A DNA stretch of 64,000 nucleotides from Paracoccus xiamenensis (GCF_011308835.1 NZ_JAAOHY010000001.1:1054001-1118000), one strand, 5' to 3'. Positions 18,639 through 30,022 are shown, counted from the first letter of the stretch. The notes: generated from the sequence alone by a model not told the origin. Made by a program: numbers and translations.

Positions 18639-20309
18639 TTACTGCGCAGCCGGGGCAGCCTCCTCGGCGGGTGCGGCCTCGGCGGGTTCTTCCTCGGCGG
18701 GGGCCTCGATCACGGTGATGCGACCGTCAGTCGCGGGCGAGAAGCCCGGCCCCTGACGGGCGATGTGTTCGGCCAGCACATCGGCCAGATCGGGGCCGAA
18801 GTCATAAACCTGGGTAGCATTGGCTTCGAACACGGAATAGCCGTCACCGCCGTTGCGCATGTAGTTGTTCGAGGCCACGCCGTATTCCGCCGCCGGGTCG
18901 ATGGGCGCCCAGCCGCCATTCTGCATCACCTGCACCTCGCTGATGCGCTTGCCCGCCTCGGCCGCCGGATCGACGGTGTATTTCAGCCCGGCCACCTGCG
19001 AGAAGCGGCCCGCGCCCTCCTCCATCTGGCTGGCGCCGTTTTCCAGCGCCGCCACCACATCCGCGCCTTTCAGCTTGAAGGTCGCCAGCGTGTTCTGGAA
19101 CGGCAGGACCGAGATGATTTCGCCCATGGAAATCGGCCCGGCGTCGATCGAGGCGCGCAATCCGCCGCCGTTCTGAATGGCGATCTGGATGCCCTGATCC
19201 TTCACCCGTTCCAGCATCGCATCGGCCACCAGCGAGCCCATGATGCATTCGCGCGCCCGGCAATTGTTGCGGTCGCCGTCGATCGCGGTCGTGGTCTCGG
19301 CCACGATCTTCGATTTCAACTCCTCGATCGGTGCGGCCAATTCCTTGATGCGGGCGGTGATCGCCTCGTCCGGGGTGACGGAAGCGTCCAGCAGAACCGG
19401 CTGCCCCTCGGCCTTCACCAGCGTGCCGGCATCGTCAAAGGTCAGGACCAGATGGCCAAGATATTTCGAGTAAGCATAGGCCTGAACGACCGGCACCTCG
19501 GCCCCGTCGGCGCCGGCAACCATGGTGGGATATTTACCCTGCGCGTCTTCCATATCACCCAACAGCGTGTGGCTGTGCCCGCCAACCACCGCATCCACGC
19601 CCGGCACCTTTTCGGCGATTTCCTGATCCTTCAGATAGCCGACATGGGTCAGCGCGAGGATCTTGTCGACGCCTTCGGCCTTCAACGCCTCGGCATCGGC
19701 GGTCAGCGCCTCGATCTCGTCCTGAAAGATCACGCTGTCGGAAGGCGAGGCGGTTTCGGGCGTGTCCGTTGCCAGCGCCGAGATCAGGCCGATCTTCTGG
19801 CCGCCCACTTCCAGCACGGCGGTGCCATCCACGATGTCCTTCAGCCGGTTGTTCTGGCTGAGATCCAGATTGCCCGAGATGACCGGGAACTCGACCCCCT
19901 CGGCCAGCACCGCAAGCCCGTCATCACCGTCGTCGAATTCGTGATTGCCCACCGCCATCGCGTCATAGCCGATGGCCTTCATGAACTCGACGACTTCCGT
20001 GCCCTTGTAAGTGGTATAGAACAGGCTGCCCTGATACTGGTCGCCCGCGTCCAGCAGGATGACGTTGCCGCCCTCGGCGGTGATCTGCTCAGACAGTTCG
20101 CGCGCCTTGGCCGCGATCCGGCCCACCCCGCCGAAGCATTCCTTCGCCTCGGCAGTTTCCGCGTCGCAGGTCGAATCGTATTTGTTGATCTCTTCGATCC
20201 GGCTGTGCACGTCATTGGTGTGCAGGACATGCAGCACATATTCAGCCTGCGCAGCGCCAGCGGACAGGGCCAATGCGGCGGCAGAAGCCATAAGGCGGGT
20301 ACGGGTCAT
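18639..20309 (-). CDS. Periplasmic 5'-nucleotidase/UDP-sugar hydrolase family protein
   Basis: Exported metallophosphatase of the UshA/NT5E family that dephosphorylates nucleotides for salvage. Start is ATG 20309 with CAGGAGAT just upstream; it gives a signal peptide (MTRTRLMASAAALALSAGAAQA) and a 556-residue product. The metallophosphatase domain has HTNDVHSRIEE, LLDAGDQYQGS, GNHEFDDG and GGHSHTLL. The C-terminal nucleotidase domain has IQNGGGLRASID and NNYMRNGGDGY. The end is a low-complexity Glu/Ala/Pro tail. A much longer in-frame ORF upstream is not coding. Confidence 0.95.
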   Translation of the reverse strand: MTRTRLMASAAALALSAGAAQAEYVLHVLHTNDVHSRIEEINKYDSTCDAETAEAKECFGGVGRIAAKARELSEQITAEGGNVILLDAGDQYQGSLFYTTYKGTEVVEFMKAIGYDAMAVGNHEFDDGDDGLAVLAEGVEFPVISGNLDLSQNNRLKDIVDGTAVLEVGGQKIGLISALATDTPETASPSDSVIFQDEIEALTADAEALKAEGVDKILALTHVGYLKDQEIAEKVPGVDAVVGGHSHTLLGDMEDAQGKYPTMVAGADGAEVPVVQAYAYSKYLGHLVLTFDDAGTLVKAEGQPVLLDASVTPDEAITARIKELAAPIEELKSKIVAETTTAIDGDRNNCRARECIMGSLVADAMLERVKDQGIQIAIQNGGGLRASIDAGPISMGEIISVLPFQNTLATFKLKGADVVAALENGASQMEEGAGRFSQVAGLKYTVDPAAEAGKRISEVQVMQNGGWAPIDPAAEYGVASNNYMRNGGDGYSVFEANATQVYDFGPDLADVLAEHIARQGPGFSPATDGRITVIEAPAEEEPAEAAPAEEAAPAAQ

Positions 20310-20497
20310 AACAATCTCCTGGTCGAGGACATCTTCGGGGCGGGTTCGCGGCGTCAGCTTGGCCCGGCGCGACGCGCAGGTCAAATGTTGAACGCATCGT
20401 CGCGGGTCACGACAGCGCCATCGACTGCGCCCCCGTGAACGCACCCTCGTGACCGCGCCCTCTTGACCGCGCCCCGCCGAGGCGGGAAACAACCGCC

Positions 20498-20833
20498 ATG
20501 ATGATCTATAAAGTGCTTCGCAGCCCCGAATGGCGGCAGTTCCAGGACCACGGCCAGACTGCCGGCGCGCCCGTCGATCTGGCCGACGGCTATATCCATT
20601 TTTCGACCGCCGAGACGCTGGCCGGAACGCTGGACAAGCATTTTGCCGGCGAGGACGACCTGTGGTTGCTGGCGTGCGATCCCGCAACGATGGGCGAGGC
20701 GCTGCGCTGGGAACCCTCGCGCGGGGGGGCACTGTTTCCGCATCTTTACCGCACCTTGCGACTGGACGAGGTGACCGAGGCCCGCCCCCTGCCGCGTGAC
20801 GCCAACGGATTTCAAATCGGAGAGCTGCCATGA
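20498..20833 (+). CDS. DUF952 family protein
   Basis: A 111-residue small protein of DUF952 (glutathione S-transferase-like/ADP-ribosyltransferase-like fold suggested for the family). Motifs [31 protein letters not shown] and [14 protein letters not shown] are characteristic. Function unknown. It overlaps pyrD by four bases (ATGA) and so is co-translated with it, an arrangement common in Rhodobacterales. Confidence 0.9.
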   Translation: MMIYKVLRSPEWRQFQDHGQTAGAPVDLADGYIHFSTAETLAGTLDKHFAGEDDLWLLACDPATMGEALRWEPSRGGALFPHLYRTLRLDEVTEARPLPRDANGFQIGELP

Positions 20834-21891
20834 CCCTGATCGAACGCCTGGGCATGAAGATGCTGTTCCAGATGCAGCCCGAAACCGCGCATGACCTGTC
20901 GATCCGGGCGCTGGCATCGAGGCTGGTGCCGGGTGCAGGCGGGCCGGTGACCTCGCCCCGGCTGCGCACGCGGCTGGCCGGGCTGGACCTGCCGAACCCG
21001 GTCGGGCTTGCGGCGGGCTATGACAAGAATGCCCGCGCGGTCGGCGCGCTGATGCAGGCGGGTTTCGGCTTTATCGAATGCGGCGCGGCGACACCCCGGC
21101 CGCAGCCCGGCAATGCCAAGCCCCGGCTGTTCCGGCTTAACCAGGATCAGGCCATCATCAACCGCTTCGGCTTCAACAACGAAGGCGCCGAAGCGATTGC
21201 CGCCCGCCTTGCTGCCCGCCAGCCCGGCATCCCTGTCGGTCTGAACATCGGCGCCAACAAGGACAGCACCGACCGCGCCCAGGATTTCGCGACCGTCGTG
21301 CGCGTGGCAGGCATGGCGGCGGATTTCCTGACCGTCAACGTTTCGTCGCCCAATACCGAACGCCTGCGAGACTTGCAGGGCGCCGACGCATTGGCAGCGC
21401 TGCTGAACGGGGTGATCGCCGCCCGCGACGCCCTGCCAGAGCGCCGGCCGGTCTTCCTCAAGATCGCGCCCGACCTGGACGATGCGGGCCTTGCCGATAT
21501 CGCCCAGGTCGCCCGCACCGTGGGCGTCGACGCGATCATCGCCACCAACACCACGCTGTCGCGCGAGGGGCTGCGCGACCCGCAGGCCTCGGAAGCGGGG
21601 GGCATGTCGGGGCGGCCCTTGTTCGAACGCTCGACCCGCGTGCTGGCGCGGCTTTACCGGATGACCGGCGGGCATATCCCGCTGATCGGCGTGGGCGGTG
21701 TCGGCAGTGTCGAAGACGCCTGGCAAAAGCTGCGCGCCGGCGCGAGCGCGGTGCAGATCTATTCGGCGCTGATCTATGGCGGGTTCTCGCTGGCCGGAGA
21801 GATCGCGCGGGGGCTGGATCAGCGGGCCGAACAACAAGGGCTGACCTGCCTTTCGGAACTGACCGGCACCGGCGTCGCGGACTGGTTGTAA
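20830..21891 (+). CDS. pyrD: Dihydroorotate dehydrogenase (quinone), class 2
   Basis: Membrane-associated FMN enzyme oxidising dihydroorotate to orotate with ubiquinone. The 353-residue product has the amphipathic N-terminal helix region of class 2 enzymes ([20 protein letters not shown]), FMN-binding [13 protein letters not shown], the [15 protein letters not shown] loop with the catalytic Ser region, and [13 protein letters not shown]. The C-terminal FMN phosphate site LIGVGGVGS is intact. Confidence 0.97.
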   Translation: MTLIERLGMKMLFQMQPETAHDLSIRALASRLVPGAGGPVTSPRLRTRLAGLDLPNPVGLAAGYDKNARAVGALMQAGFGFIECGAATPRPQPGNAKPRLFRLNQDQAIINRFGFNNEGAEAIAARLAARQPGIPVGLNIGANKDSTDRAQDFATVVRVAGMAADFLTVNVSSPNTERLRDLQGADALAALLNGVIAARDALPERRPVFLKIAPDLDDAGLADIAQVARTVGVDAIIATNTTLSREGLRDPQASEAGGMSGRPLFERSTRVLARLYRMTGGHIPLIGVGGVGSVEDAWQKLRAGASAVQIYSALIYGGFSLAGEIARGLDQRAEQQGLTCLSELTGTGVADWL

Positions 21892-21973
21892 GGGCATCCG
21901 GCCCATGTTGATGGTTTGACGCTTTCCGCCTGCCCGTTTCGCCTTTAGGCTGTTGAAAACGGAAGGAGCTTTC

Positions 21974-22633
21974 ATGCTGGTCATCCATGGCGTTACCCGC
22001 TCTCGCGCCTCGCGCATCATCTGGCTGTGCCACGAAATCGGCCTGCCCTTCCGGCAGGTGCCAGTGATTCAGGCTTATCGGCTGGGCGATCCCGACGCGC
22101 CGGACGCCCCGCTGAACACCCGTTCGCCCGCCTTTCTGAAACTGTCGCCATCCGGCGCGATCCCGGTGGTCGAGGATGACGGATTGCTGCTGTCCGAATC
22201 CTACGCGATCAACCACCACCTGGCGCGCAAGCATGGCGCGCCCTTCGGCCCGCAGGATGCCAGCGAAGACGCGCTGATGATGCAATGGAGCTTTTACGCT
22301 GCCACCGCGATCGAACCCGATGCGCTGACACTGCTGTTCCTGCATTCGCGCGGACAGGCCCAATCGGGCGAGGATCAGGCACTGATCGCCAACGCCGCCG
22401 AACGGCTGATCAGGCCGTTCAAGGTGCTGGACGATCATCTGGCGCGGCACGGCTATCTGGTCGGCGGCCGTTTTACCGTCGCCGATATCAATATGGCCGA
22501 GACGATCCGCTATGCCCAAGGCTATGGCCCGCTGATGGAGGAGTTTCCCGCCATACGGCAATGGCTGGCCGACGCACAGGCCCGCCCGGCATTTCAGCAA
22601 ATGTGGCAGGCCCGTCTGGCAGAGCCTGAATGA
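21974..22633 (+). CDS. Glutathione S-transferase family protein
   Basis: Cytosolic GST-fold protein of 219 residues. Start at ATG 21974 is supported by GGAAGGAG seven bases upstream; the upstream in-frame TTG is ignored. The N-terminal thioredoxin-like domain carries SRASRIIWLCHEIGLPF and the glutathione gamma-Glu site VVEDDGLLLSESYAI. The C-terminal helical domain has GGRFTVADINMAE (N-capping box). Substrate unknown. A hairpin follows at 22646. Confidence 0.9.
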   Translation: MLVIHGVTRSRASRIIWLCHEIGLPFRQVPVIQAYRLGDPDAPDAPLNTRSPAFLKLSPSGAIPVVEDDGLLLSESYAINHHLARKHGAPFGPQDASEDALMMQWSFYAATAIEPDALTLLFLHSRGQAQSGEDQALIANAAERLIRPFKVLDDHLARHGYLVGGRFTVADINMAETIRYAQGYGPLMEEFPAIRQWLADAQARPAFQQMWQARLAEPE

Positions 22634-22645
22634 CCCCCTAACCCT

Positions 22646-22683
22646 TGGGGCAAGCCAAGGCGCGACCGCAAAGCCTTGCCCCA
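22646..22683 (+). terminator. Possible terminator after the GST gene
   Basis: Nine-base arms TGGGGCAAG and CTTGCCCCA with a 20-base loop that can itself pair further (AAGGC/GCCTT). It lies between the GST stop and parE. No strong T-run follows, so it may be only a structural hairpin. Confidence 0.45.
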
Positions 22684-22731
22684 GACCGGCCCTTCATGTG
22701 ATAACTGCCGAAACCAGAAACGAGCAGATAC

Positions 22732-24699
22732 ATGGCCGACGATCTCTTTCCCGTGACGCAGGACGACACCAGCTATTCCGCCGCCTCGATCGAGGTGCTG
22801 GAGGGGCTGGAACCCGTCCGCAAACGCCCCGGCATGTATATCGGCGGCACGGATGAACGCGCGCTGCATCACCTTGTGGCCGAGATCCTCGACAACTCCA
22901 TGGACGAGGCGGTGGCGGGCCACGCCAGCCGGATCGAGGTTGAGCTGCTGGCCGATTTCACCGTCGTCGTGCGCGACAACGGCCGCGGCATCCCGATTGA
23001 TCCGCATCCGAAATTCCCCGGCAAATCCGCGCTGGAAGTGATCCTGTGCACGCTGCATGCGGGCGGCAAGTTCTCGGGCGATGCCTATCAGACCTCAGGC
23101 GGGCTGCACGGGGTTGGCGCATCTGTGGTGAACGCGCTGTCGGATCTGATGGTCGTGCAGGTCGCGCGCAACAAGGAACTGTTCGAACAGCGTTTCTCGC
23201 GCGGGATCCCGCAGGGGCCGGTGGCCAAGATCGGCGCCGCCCCGAACCGGCGCGGCACCACCGTGACCTTCCACGCCGACGAGGAAATCTTCGGCCATCA
23301 CCGCTTCAAGCCCGCTCGACTGCTGAAGATGGTGAAGTCCAAGGCCTATCTGTTCAGCGGCGTCGAAATCCGCTGGAAGTCGGAAATCGACGACGGCGAA
23401 ACCCCGACGGAGGCCGTGTTCCACTTTCCCGGCGGGCTGGCCGATTACCTGTCGGAAACCTTGGACGGGGTGACCACCTATGCCGAGCGCCCCTTCGCCG
23501 GCAATGTCGACTTTCAGGGTCGCTTCGGCGTGCCTGGAAAGGTCGATTGGGCGATCAACTGGACGCCGTCGCGTGACGGTTTCATCCAGTCCTATTGTAA
23601 CACCGTGCCCACCCCCGAAGGCGGCACGCATGAGGCGGGCTTCTGGTCGGCGGTGCTGAAGGGTGTGCGCGCTTACGGCGAGCTGGCCAATAACAAGAAG
23701 GCCGCCCAGATCACCCGCGAAGATCTGCTGACAGGCGGCTGCGCGCTGGTATCCTGCTTCATCCGCGAACCGGAATTCGTCGGCCAGACCAAGGACCGGC
23801 TGGCAACAGTCGAGGCGCAGCGTCTGGTCGAGGGCGCGGTGCGCGACCATTTCGACAACTGGCTGGCGGCGGACCCGAAATCGGCCGGCGCAATCCTCGA
23901 TTTCCTGATCCTGCGTGCCGAAGAACGCCTGCGCCGCCGCCAGGAAAAGGAAACCCAGCGCAAGACCGCGACGCAGAAACTGCGCCTGCCCGGCAAGCTG
24001 GTCGATTGTTCGGCCAAGAACCGGTCCGGCACGGAACTGTTCATCGTCGAAGGCGACTCGGCCGGTGGTTCGGCCAAGCAGGCGCGCGACCGCAACACCC
24101 AGGCGCTGCTGCCCCTGAAGGGCAAGATCCTGAACGTGCTGGGCGCTGCCTCGGGCAAGCTGGGATCGAATGCGGAAATCAACGACCTGTGTCAGGCGCT
24201 TGGCGTCGGCATGGGGACGAAATTCAACATCGACGATCTGCGCTATGACAAGATCATCATCATGACCGATGCCGATGTCGACGGCGCGCATATCGCGTCG
24301 CTGCTGATGACTTTCTTCTTCACGCAGATGCGCCAGATGATCGACAAGGGGCATCTCTATCTTGCCTGCCCGCCGCTTTACCGGCTGACGCAGGGCTCGC
24401 ATCGGGTCTATGTCGCCGATGACGCGGAAAAGGAACGGCTGCTGGCCAAGGGCCTGGGCGGCAAGGGCAAGATCGACGTGCAGCGCTTCAAGGGTCTGGG
24501 CGAAATGGATGCCAAGGACCTGAAGGACACGACGATGAACCCGGCTACGCGCAAGCTGATCCGCGTCACCATCGACGAGGATGCCGCCGGCGAAACCGGC
24601 GATCTGGTCGAGCGTCTGATGGGCAAGAAGCCAGAGCTTCGCTTTGAATATATTCAGGAAAATGCCCGCTTCGTCGAAGAAGAAGGGCTGGATGTCTGA
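22732..24699 (+). CDS. parE: DNA topoisomerase IV subunit B
   Basis: ATPase subunit of topoisomerase IV, which unlinks daughter chromosomes. The 655-residue product has the GHKL ATP site (LDNSMDEAVAGH, DNGRGIPIDPHP, GGLHGVGASVVNALS), the transducer and the TOPRIM motif VEGDSAGGSAKQARDRN with LPLKGKILNV. Assigned as ParE rather than GyrB from the length and from the short, uninterrupted TOPRIM region. parC is not in the window. The last eight bases overlap the start of the chaC-like gene. Confidence 0.93.
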   Translation: MADDLFPVTQDDTSYSAASIEVLEGLEPVRKRPGMYIGGTDERALHHLVAEILDNSMDEAVAGHASRIEVELLADFTVVVRDNGRGIPIDPHPKFPGKSALEVILCTLHAGGKFSGDAYQTSGGLHGVGASVVNALSDLMVVQVARNKELFEQRFSRGIPQGPVAKIGAAPNRRGTTVTFHADEEIFGHHRFKPARLLKMVKSKAYLFSGVEIRWKSEIDDGETPTEAVFHFPGGLADYLSETLDGVTTYAERPFAGNVDFQGRFGVPGKVDWAINWTPSRDGFIQSYCNTVPTPEGGTHEAGFWSAVLKGVRAYGELANNKKAAQITREDLLTGGCALVSCFIREPEFVGQTKDRLATVEAQRLVEGAVRDHFDNWLAADPKSAGAILDFLILRAEERLRRRQEKETQRKTATQKLRLPGKLVDCSAKNRSGTELFIVEGDSAGGSAKQARDRNTQALLPLKGKILNVLGAASGKLGSNAEINDLCQALGVGMGTKFNIDDLRYDKIIIMTDADVDGAHIASLLMTFFFTQMRQMIDKGHLYLACPPLYRLTQGSHRVYVADDAEKERLLAKGLGGKGKIDVQRFKGLGEMDAKDLKDTTMNPATRKLIRVTIDEDAAGETGDLVERLMGKKPELRFEYIQENARFVEEEGLDV

Positions 24700-25396
24700 T
24701 CCAGCGGATCAGCCGCGCCTGCGCCTGACAGATGCCCTTGTGCAACGCGCGACGCAGGTCGTCGACGGCCCGCTGTATCGCGACGAGTGGCATCTGCTGG
24801 ACGATGCCGAACTGGATCGACTTGCCGACGACCTGACCCGGGGCCGGCCCACACCGGTCCCAATTTTCGCCTATGGTTCGCTGATCTGGAATTCGGGCTT
24901 TGCTGTTTCGGCACGCCGCCGCGCAACCGCGATCGGATGGCATCGCCAATTCAGCATCGCATTGGATCATTTTCGTGGCTCGGTCGAGAATCCCGGCCTG
25001 ATGCTGGCGCTCGCATCGGGCGGAACCTGCGAGGGGCTGGTCCTTGACGTCGCGCCGGGAACCGAACACGATTCCCTGCGGGCCGTCCTGAAACGAGAAC
25101 TGGTCGCGCACGAACTCGCCGCCAATGCGCGCTGGATCGAGGTCGAAATCGACGGGCAGCGGTCCGAGGCCCTGACCTTCTACGCCGATCCGATCGACGT
25201 TCCTCTGACCAAGTTGCCGGTCGCGGATCAGGCGCGGCTGTTGGCGCGCGCAAATGGCGCGGCGGGATCAGGCAGCGAATATCTGCTGCGCACCGCGCAG
25301 GGGTTGGAAGCCGCCGGCATCCGCGACCCTTACATCTGGGAATTGCAGGAGCTGGTCGCGGCAGAGATTGAAAGCTGGCCTGCCAAACAGCCCTAA
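24692..25396 (+). CDS. Glutathione-specific gamma-glutamylcyclotransferase, ChaC family
   Basis: Degrades glutathione to 5-oxoproline and Cys-Gly. Start at ATG 24692, inside the parE end, gives 234 residues. The family signature PVPIFAYGSLIWNSGF (YGSL loop), the WHRQFSI segment and the RDPYIWELQELV C-terminus are clear, and a catalytic Glu lies in the TREIxx-equivalent region near residue 130. Coupled to parE by an eight-base overlap; convergent with the PAP2 gene (four-base overlap of stops). Confidence 0.92.
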   Translation: MSDPADQPRLRLTDALVQRATQVVDGPLYRDEWHLLDDAELDRLADDLTRGRPTPVPIFAYGSLIWNSGFAVSARRRATAIGWHRQFSIALDHFRGSVENPGLMLALASGGTCEGLVLDVAPGTEHDSLRAVLKRELVAHELAANARWIEVEIDGQRSEALTFYADPIDVPLTKLPVADQARLLARANGAAGSGSEYLLRTAQGLEAAGIRDPYIWELQELVAAEIESWPAKQP

Positions 25397-25890
25397 AACT
25401 TCATGCCGACGCTGAAGGACGCACCCTCCGTGCCGATTCCGAAATTGGCAGCGCCGAAGCTGAATCCGATCAGTGCGCCGGTCCAGACCTGCTGCGCAGT
25501 GTGTTCACCCGCATGCACGCGGCTCCACCCGGTCAAACCTGCCGCACCATAAGCCAGGGCGCCAGCCTCGGGCTGGTCGTCAAAGCACTTGCCGGCAAGA
25601 TCGGAGGCGCCGAAAAAAGCCGCCGCCGTGTGACCTGACGGAAAACCTTCGCCCTCGCCCGAAGGGCGGCGCGAAATCGGCTGCCCGTCGAAATATCGCT
25701 TCATCCCCAGAACCAACGCCGCCTGCAGCGCGCCCCGCACAACAAAATCCTCAACCCGGTCCTGATCGACGGCGCAGACGGCAGCGGCCAGCGGCAGACC
25801 GTATTTCATCGTCGTGCCGAAGCTCTCGAAAGGATCGGCGCTGACAGGCAGGGCCAAGGTTGCGGCAGACAGCATCGCAGCAAGCTTCAT
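25393..25890 (-). CDS. PAP2 superfamily phosphatase, exported
   Basis: Type 2 phosphatidic acid phosphatase-like enzyme, acting on phospholipid or polyprenyl phosphates at the membrane's outer face. Start ATG 25890 (MKLAAMLSAATLALPVSA) gives a signal peptide and 165 residues in total. The three phosphatase motifs are present: KRYFDGQPISRRP, FPSGHTAAAFFGAS and GWSRVHAGEHTAQQV. It lacks the six-helix core of full PAP2 membrane enzymes and is a short periplasmic form. Confidence 0.85.
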   Translation of the reverse strand: MKLAAMLSAATLALPVSADPFESFGTTMKYGLPLAAAVCAVDQDRVEDFVVRGALQAALVLGMKRYFDGQPISRRPSGEGEGFPSGHTAAAFFGASDLAGKCFDDQPEAGALAYGAAGLTGWSRVHAGEHTAQQVWTGALIGFSFGAANFGIGTEGASFSVGMKF

Positions 25891-25995
25891 TCCGTTCACC
25901 TTTGCCACGCGCGCCATGAATGCAGGTCTGAATTGTTTCTGTCACCGATCGACACCAATCGCCAGAGCCCAATGCCCAATCTGCCACTTCCGCAT

Positions 25996-26240
25996 TCAGC
26001 TCTCGTGCCGAAACGCACGGCCCGACACCTGGATGGAGTTTCCGGACGGGTTCTTCGCATTGGAAAACAGATAGCCATCGGCCTCATGGATCGGCGCGAC
26101 GGCAAGGCCCATCTGCCCCGCGCGCCAACAGAAATCTTCGACATCCTCGATATCGAATAGCAGCTTCACCTGCCCCGCGTGTAAAACCACGCCATCTCGG
26201 TCAGGTGTGGCGTGTAACCATGATCCGGCCCACTGTCGCC
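25996..26240 (-). pseudogene. Decayed VOC/glyoxalase-like gene, C-terminal remnant
   Basis: The minus strand keeps about 60 codons with VOC-family character: KLLFDIEDVEDFCWRA, then GYLFSNAKNPSGNSIQVS, the usual end of such domains. No start codon with a ribosome binding site is visible, and upstream family-like peptides (for example HGYTPHLTEMAWFY) fall in a different frame, so at least one frameshift is implied. The best reading is a dead gene; exact limits are uncertain. Confidence 0.4.
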
Positions 26241-26465
26241 AAATCGGTGACTTCCCCGCGTGAGATTTCCACCTCAGGATGAATCAGAGCACGCCGAGCC
26301 GCAAGACAACCCGCCCCGAGCACCATCAGACAGCGGGAATGGCATCAGTCCTCGCTACCCCCGTGTGGCCATGCGTTGCGCATCGGCACAAACGCCGCCG
26401 CGACCCGGGTGTGGCCCGGCAAAGGCGTCTTCTCAGCACCGCCGATTGGTACACGGCGAAAAGCA
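26241..26465. other. Intergenic stretch without recognisable gene
   Basis: Between the VOC remnant and the clpX terminator no open frame has family character or a plausible start. It may hold the rest of the decayed upstream gene. Confidence 0.4.
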
Positions 26466-26492
26466 AAAGGCCCGGAGAAGCTCCGGGCCTTT
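26466..26492 (-). terminator. Rho-independent terminator of clpX
   Basis: Perfect twelve-base arms AAAGGCCCGGAG and CTCCGGGCCTTT with loop AAG; on the minus strand the stem ends in TTT followed by TGC. It lies 22 bases past the clpX stop. Confidence 0.85.
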
Positions 26493-26513
26493 CCGATCCA
26501 AACGACTGAGGCG

Positions 26514-27776
<1,263 letters not shown>

Positions 27777-27801
27777 GCTACGTCCTTACGTCCAAGGCAG
27801 T

Positions 27802-27853
27802 CCCGCCAACCGGCGGGTCCACGAAGTACTGCCATGTTAGGGGCCACGGCCCC
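27802..27853 (-). terminator. Two hairpins between clpP and clpX
   Basis: GGGGCC-AC-GGCCCC (27840 to 27853) and CCCGCC-AACC-GGCGGG (27802 to 27817). They could attenuate read-through from clpP or process the clpP-clpX message; no T-run follows either. Confidence 0.4.
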
Positions 27854-27896
27854 CGGTCTCAATCCCCAAACCGCAGCGCGGATGCGCCCCGCAGGT

Positions 27897-28532
27897 TTAC
27901 TTCTTTTCTGCCTCGGCCTTGCCGCGCGGCGTCAGGACCTCGTCAATCAGGCCCCAATCCTTCGCCTCTTCGGGCGACATGAAGCGGTCGCGTTCCAGCG
28001 CGGCCTCGACATCAGCCAGCGACTGGCCGGTATGGTGGACATAGATCTCGTTCAAACGGCGCTTCAGCTTTTCGGTTTCGCGCGCGTGGATCAGGATGTC
28101 CGTGGCCTGCCCCTGGAACCCGCCCGACGGCTGGTGGACCATGACGCGGCTGTTGGGCAGCGAATACCGCTGGCCCTTTTCGCCGGCACACAGCAACAGC
28201 GACCCCATCGAGGCCGCCTGCCCGACCACCAGCGTCGAGACGCGCGGGCGAATATACTGCATGGTATCATAGATCGACAGACCGGCGGTCACGACACCGC
28301 CCGGGCTGTTGATGTACATGGAGATTTCCTTGGACGGGTTTTCCGCCTCAAGAAACAGCAACTGCGCGCAGATCAGCGTGGCCATGCCGTCATGGACCGG
28401 CCCGGACACGAAAATGATCCTTTCCTTCAGAAGTCGCGAAAAAATGTCATAGGCCCGTTCCCCGCGCGAGGTCTGTTCGACCACCATAGGAACAAGCGTG
28501 TTCATATAAAATTCTGCCGGATCGCTCATCAA
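27897..28532 (-). CDS. clpP: ATP-dependent Clp protease proteolytic subunit
   Basis: Serine peptidase of the ClpXP/ClpAP proteases. The 211-residue product has the catalytic serine in [14 protein letters not shown], the histidine in [12 protein letters not shown] and the family start [17 protein letters not shown]. It is divergent from pth with a 158-base gap that must hold both promoters. clpX follows in the usual order. Confidence 0.98.
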   Translation of the reverse strand: MMSDPAEFYMNTLVPMVVEQTSRGERAYDIFSRLLKERIIFVSGPVHDGMATLICAQLLFLEAENPSKEISMYINSPGGVVTAGLSIYDTMQYIRPRVSTLVVGQAASMGSLLLCAGEKGQRYSLPNSRVMVHQPSGGFQGQATDILIHARETEKLKRRLNEIYVHHTGQSLADVEAALERDRFMSPEEAKDWGLIDEVLTPRGKAEAEKK

Positions 28533-28690
28533 TCTTTCCTGCCCGATTGCCTGCCCTGTCGTTTACGGTCCGATTCGAGACCTGCCAGAGCGATGTTCTA
28601 CCTGCGAAAGGTTGACAGAGTCTTAGTAACGCCCGATCTCATCCGCAAGGGATGCAGCGCATTTGAACCGAATGGGACGAAGGAAGAACG

Positions 28691-29395
28691 ATGAAACTGA
28701 TCGTGGGTCTGGGCAATCCGGGCGCGAAATATGCGGCGAACCGGCACAATATCGGCTTCATGGCCGTGGACCGGATCGCGGCCGATCATGGCTTTCAACC
28801 TTGGCGCAAACGCTTCCAGGCCGAGGTATCCGAGGGGCGGCTGGGTTCCGAAAAAGTCATGCTGATCAAGCCGATGACCTTCATGAACCTGTCCGGGCAG
28901 TCCGTCGGCGAGGCGATGCGATACCTGAAGCTGACGCCCGATGACGTGATCGTTTTTCATGACGAACTGGATCTCGCGCCGGGAAAATGCCGGGTCAAGC
29001 TGGGCGGCGGTCATGCCGGACATAACGGACTGCGTTCGATCCATCAGCATATCGGCGAAAGCTACACCCGCGTCCGTCTGGGCATCGGCCATCCGGGCCA
29101 CAAGGATCGCGTCAGCGGCCATGTCCTGTCCGACTTCGCCAAGGCCGATCAGGATTGGCTGGACGACCTGCTGCGCGGCATTTCCGACGGCGCGGTCGCC
29201 CTGGCAGCGGGCGACGGGCCCGGCTTTCAGAACGCCGTCGCGCGCCGTGTGGCACCAAGCCGCAATCAGGGGGCAGCCGATACCAGCCCGAAAGGTGCCG
29301 CCAAACCGGCCCCGAAACCCGCCGACCCGGCCGAGCCGACTGCCCCGCAGAGCATCAGCGAAAAGCTGCAATCGCTGGCCGCAAGGTTCAAATGA
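28691..29395 (+). CDS. pth: Peptidyl-tRNA hydrolase
   Basis: Releases peptides from prematurely dissociated peptidyl-tRNA. Catalytic motifs are intact: [18 protein letters not shown] (Asn and His), [12 protein letters not shown] (Asn) and [15 protein letters not shown] (Asp). The 234-residue product is longer than E. coli Pth (194) because of a Pro/Ala/Lys-rich tail of about 40 residues, seen in other alphaproteobacteria. AAGGAAGA precedes the ATG. Confidence 0.97.
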   Translation: MKLIVGLGNPGAKYAANRHNIGFMAVDRIAADHGFQPWRKRFQAEVSEGRLGSEKVMLIKPMTFMNLSGQSVGEAMRYLKLTPDDVIVFHDELDLAPGKCRVKLGGGHAGHNGLRSIHQHIGESYTRVRLGIGHPGHKDRVSGHVLSDFAKADQDWLDDLLRGISDGAVALAAGDGPGFQNAVARRVAPSRNQGAADTSPKGAAKPAPKPADPAEPTAPQSISEKLQSLAARFK

Positions 29396-29630
29396 AGCGG
29401 GCACGCTCGGGGCTGGGTCGCCCCCAGCGCCGCACGCCGCGGCACGGCGGTTGCCCGGCTGGCCGAGCGAAGTCGGCTCTCGCGAGGCGTGGGCGCCGTT
29501 TCGGCTTGCCGACACATTCGGCAATGGTCCGATCGCCTTGTCAAATCCCGACTATGGGGACATCCTGAGGGCGCAGCCGGTCCGTCAAAGGATGGCCGCG
29601 CATGTGCAGGAAAACGCAAGGAGACGCCTT

Positions 29631-30017
29631 ATGGAGCCATCGGTGAACGTGCTGGGCGGGCCATTGCAGCCCTGCTCGATGGATCCGCTGACCGGCTTCT
29701 ATCGCTATGGTTGCTGCAATACCGGGCCTCAGGATCAGGGCAGCCACACGGTTTGCGTCATCGTCACGGCCGAATTTCTGGCCCTGTCCAAATACCTTGG
29801 CAATGACCTGTCGACGCCACGGCCGGAATTCCGCTTTGCGGGTCTGAAACCCGGTGATCGCTGGTGTTTATGCGCGGCGCGCTTTCTGCAGGCGGCGCAG
29901 GAATTCGCGGCCCCCAACGTGGTTCTGGAAGCGACCCATGCCGGTGCCACCCGCATCATCCCACTCGAACTGTTGCGCGCCCACGCCGTCAATTCCGGAG
30001 AGACGCCGCGCCGCTGA
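29631..30017 (+). CDS. DUF2237 family protein
   Basis: A 128-residue protein of unknown function. Start ATG 29631 has AAGGAG seven bases before it. The family signature PLTGFYRYGCCNTGPQD, followed by GSHTVCVIVTAEFL and GDRWCLCAARF, is unmistakable; three cysteines (CC, C) recur and could bind metal. A 235-base gap without a gene separates it from pth. It converges on the LuxR-type gene with only five bases between stops. Confidence 0.9.
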   Translation: MEPSVNVLGGPLQPCSMDPLTGFYRYGCCNTGPQDQGSHTVCVIVTAEFLALSKYLGNDLSTPRPEFRFAGLKPGDRWCLCAARFLQAAQEFAAPNVVLEATHAGATRIIPLELLRAHAVNSGETPRR

Positions 30018-30022
30018 TCGGC

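Noticed and set aside
20310-20969. N-terminal 220-codon extension of the 5'-nucleotidase frame
   Set aside because: It overlaps the DUF952 gene and the start of pyrD on the other strand, and a signal peptide with a good ribosome binding site starts at 20309.
28612-28640. TTGACA at 28612 as the pth promoter
   Set aside because: A -35-like hexamer is present, but no convincing -10 at 17 bases spacing (GATCTC); left unannotated.
29396-29630. Possible small gene between pth and the DUF2237 gene
   Set aside because: Open frames here are continuations or shadows of neighbours without start signals; nothing supported in these 235 bases.
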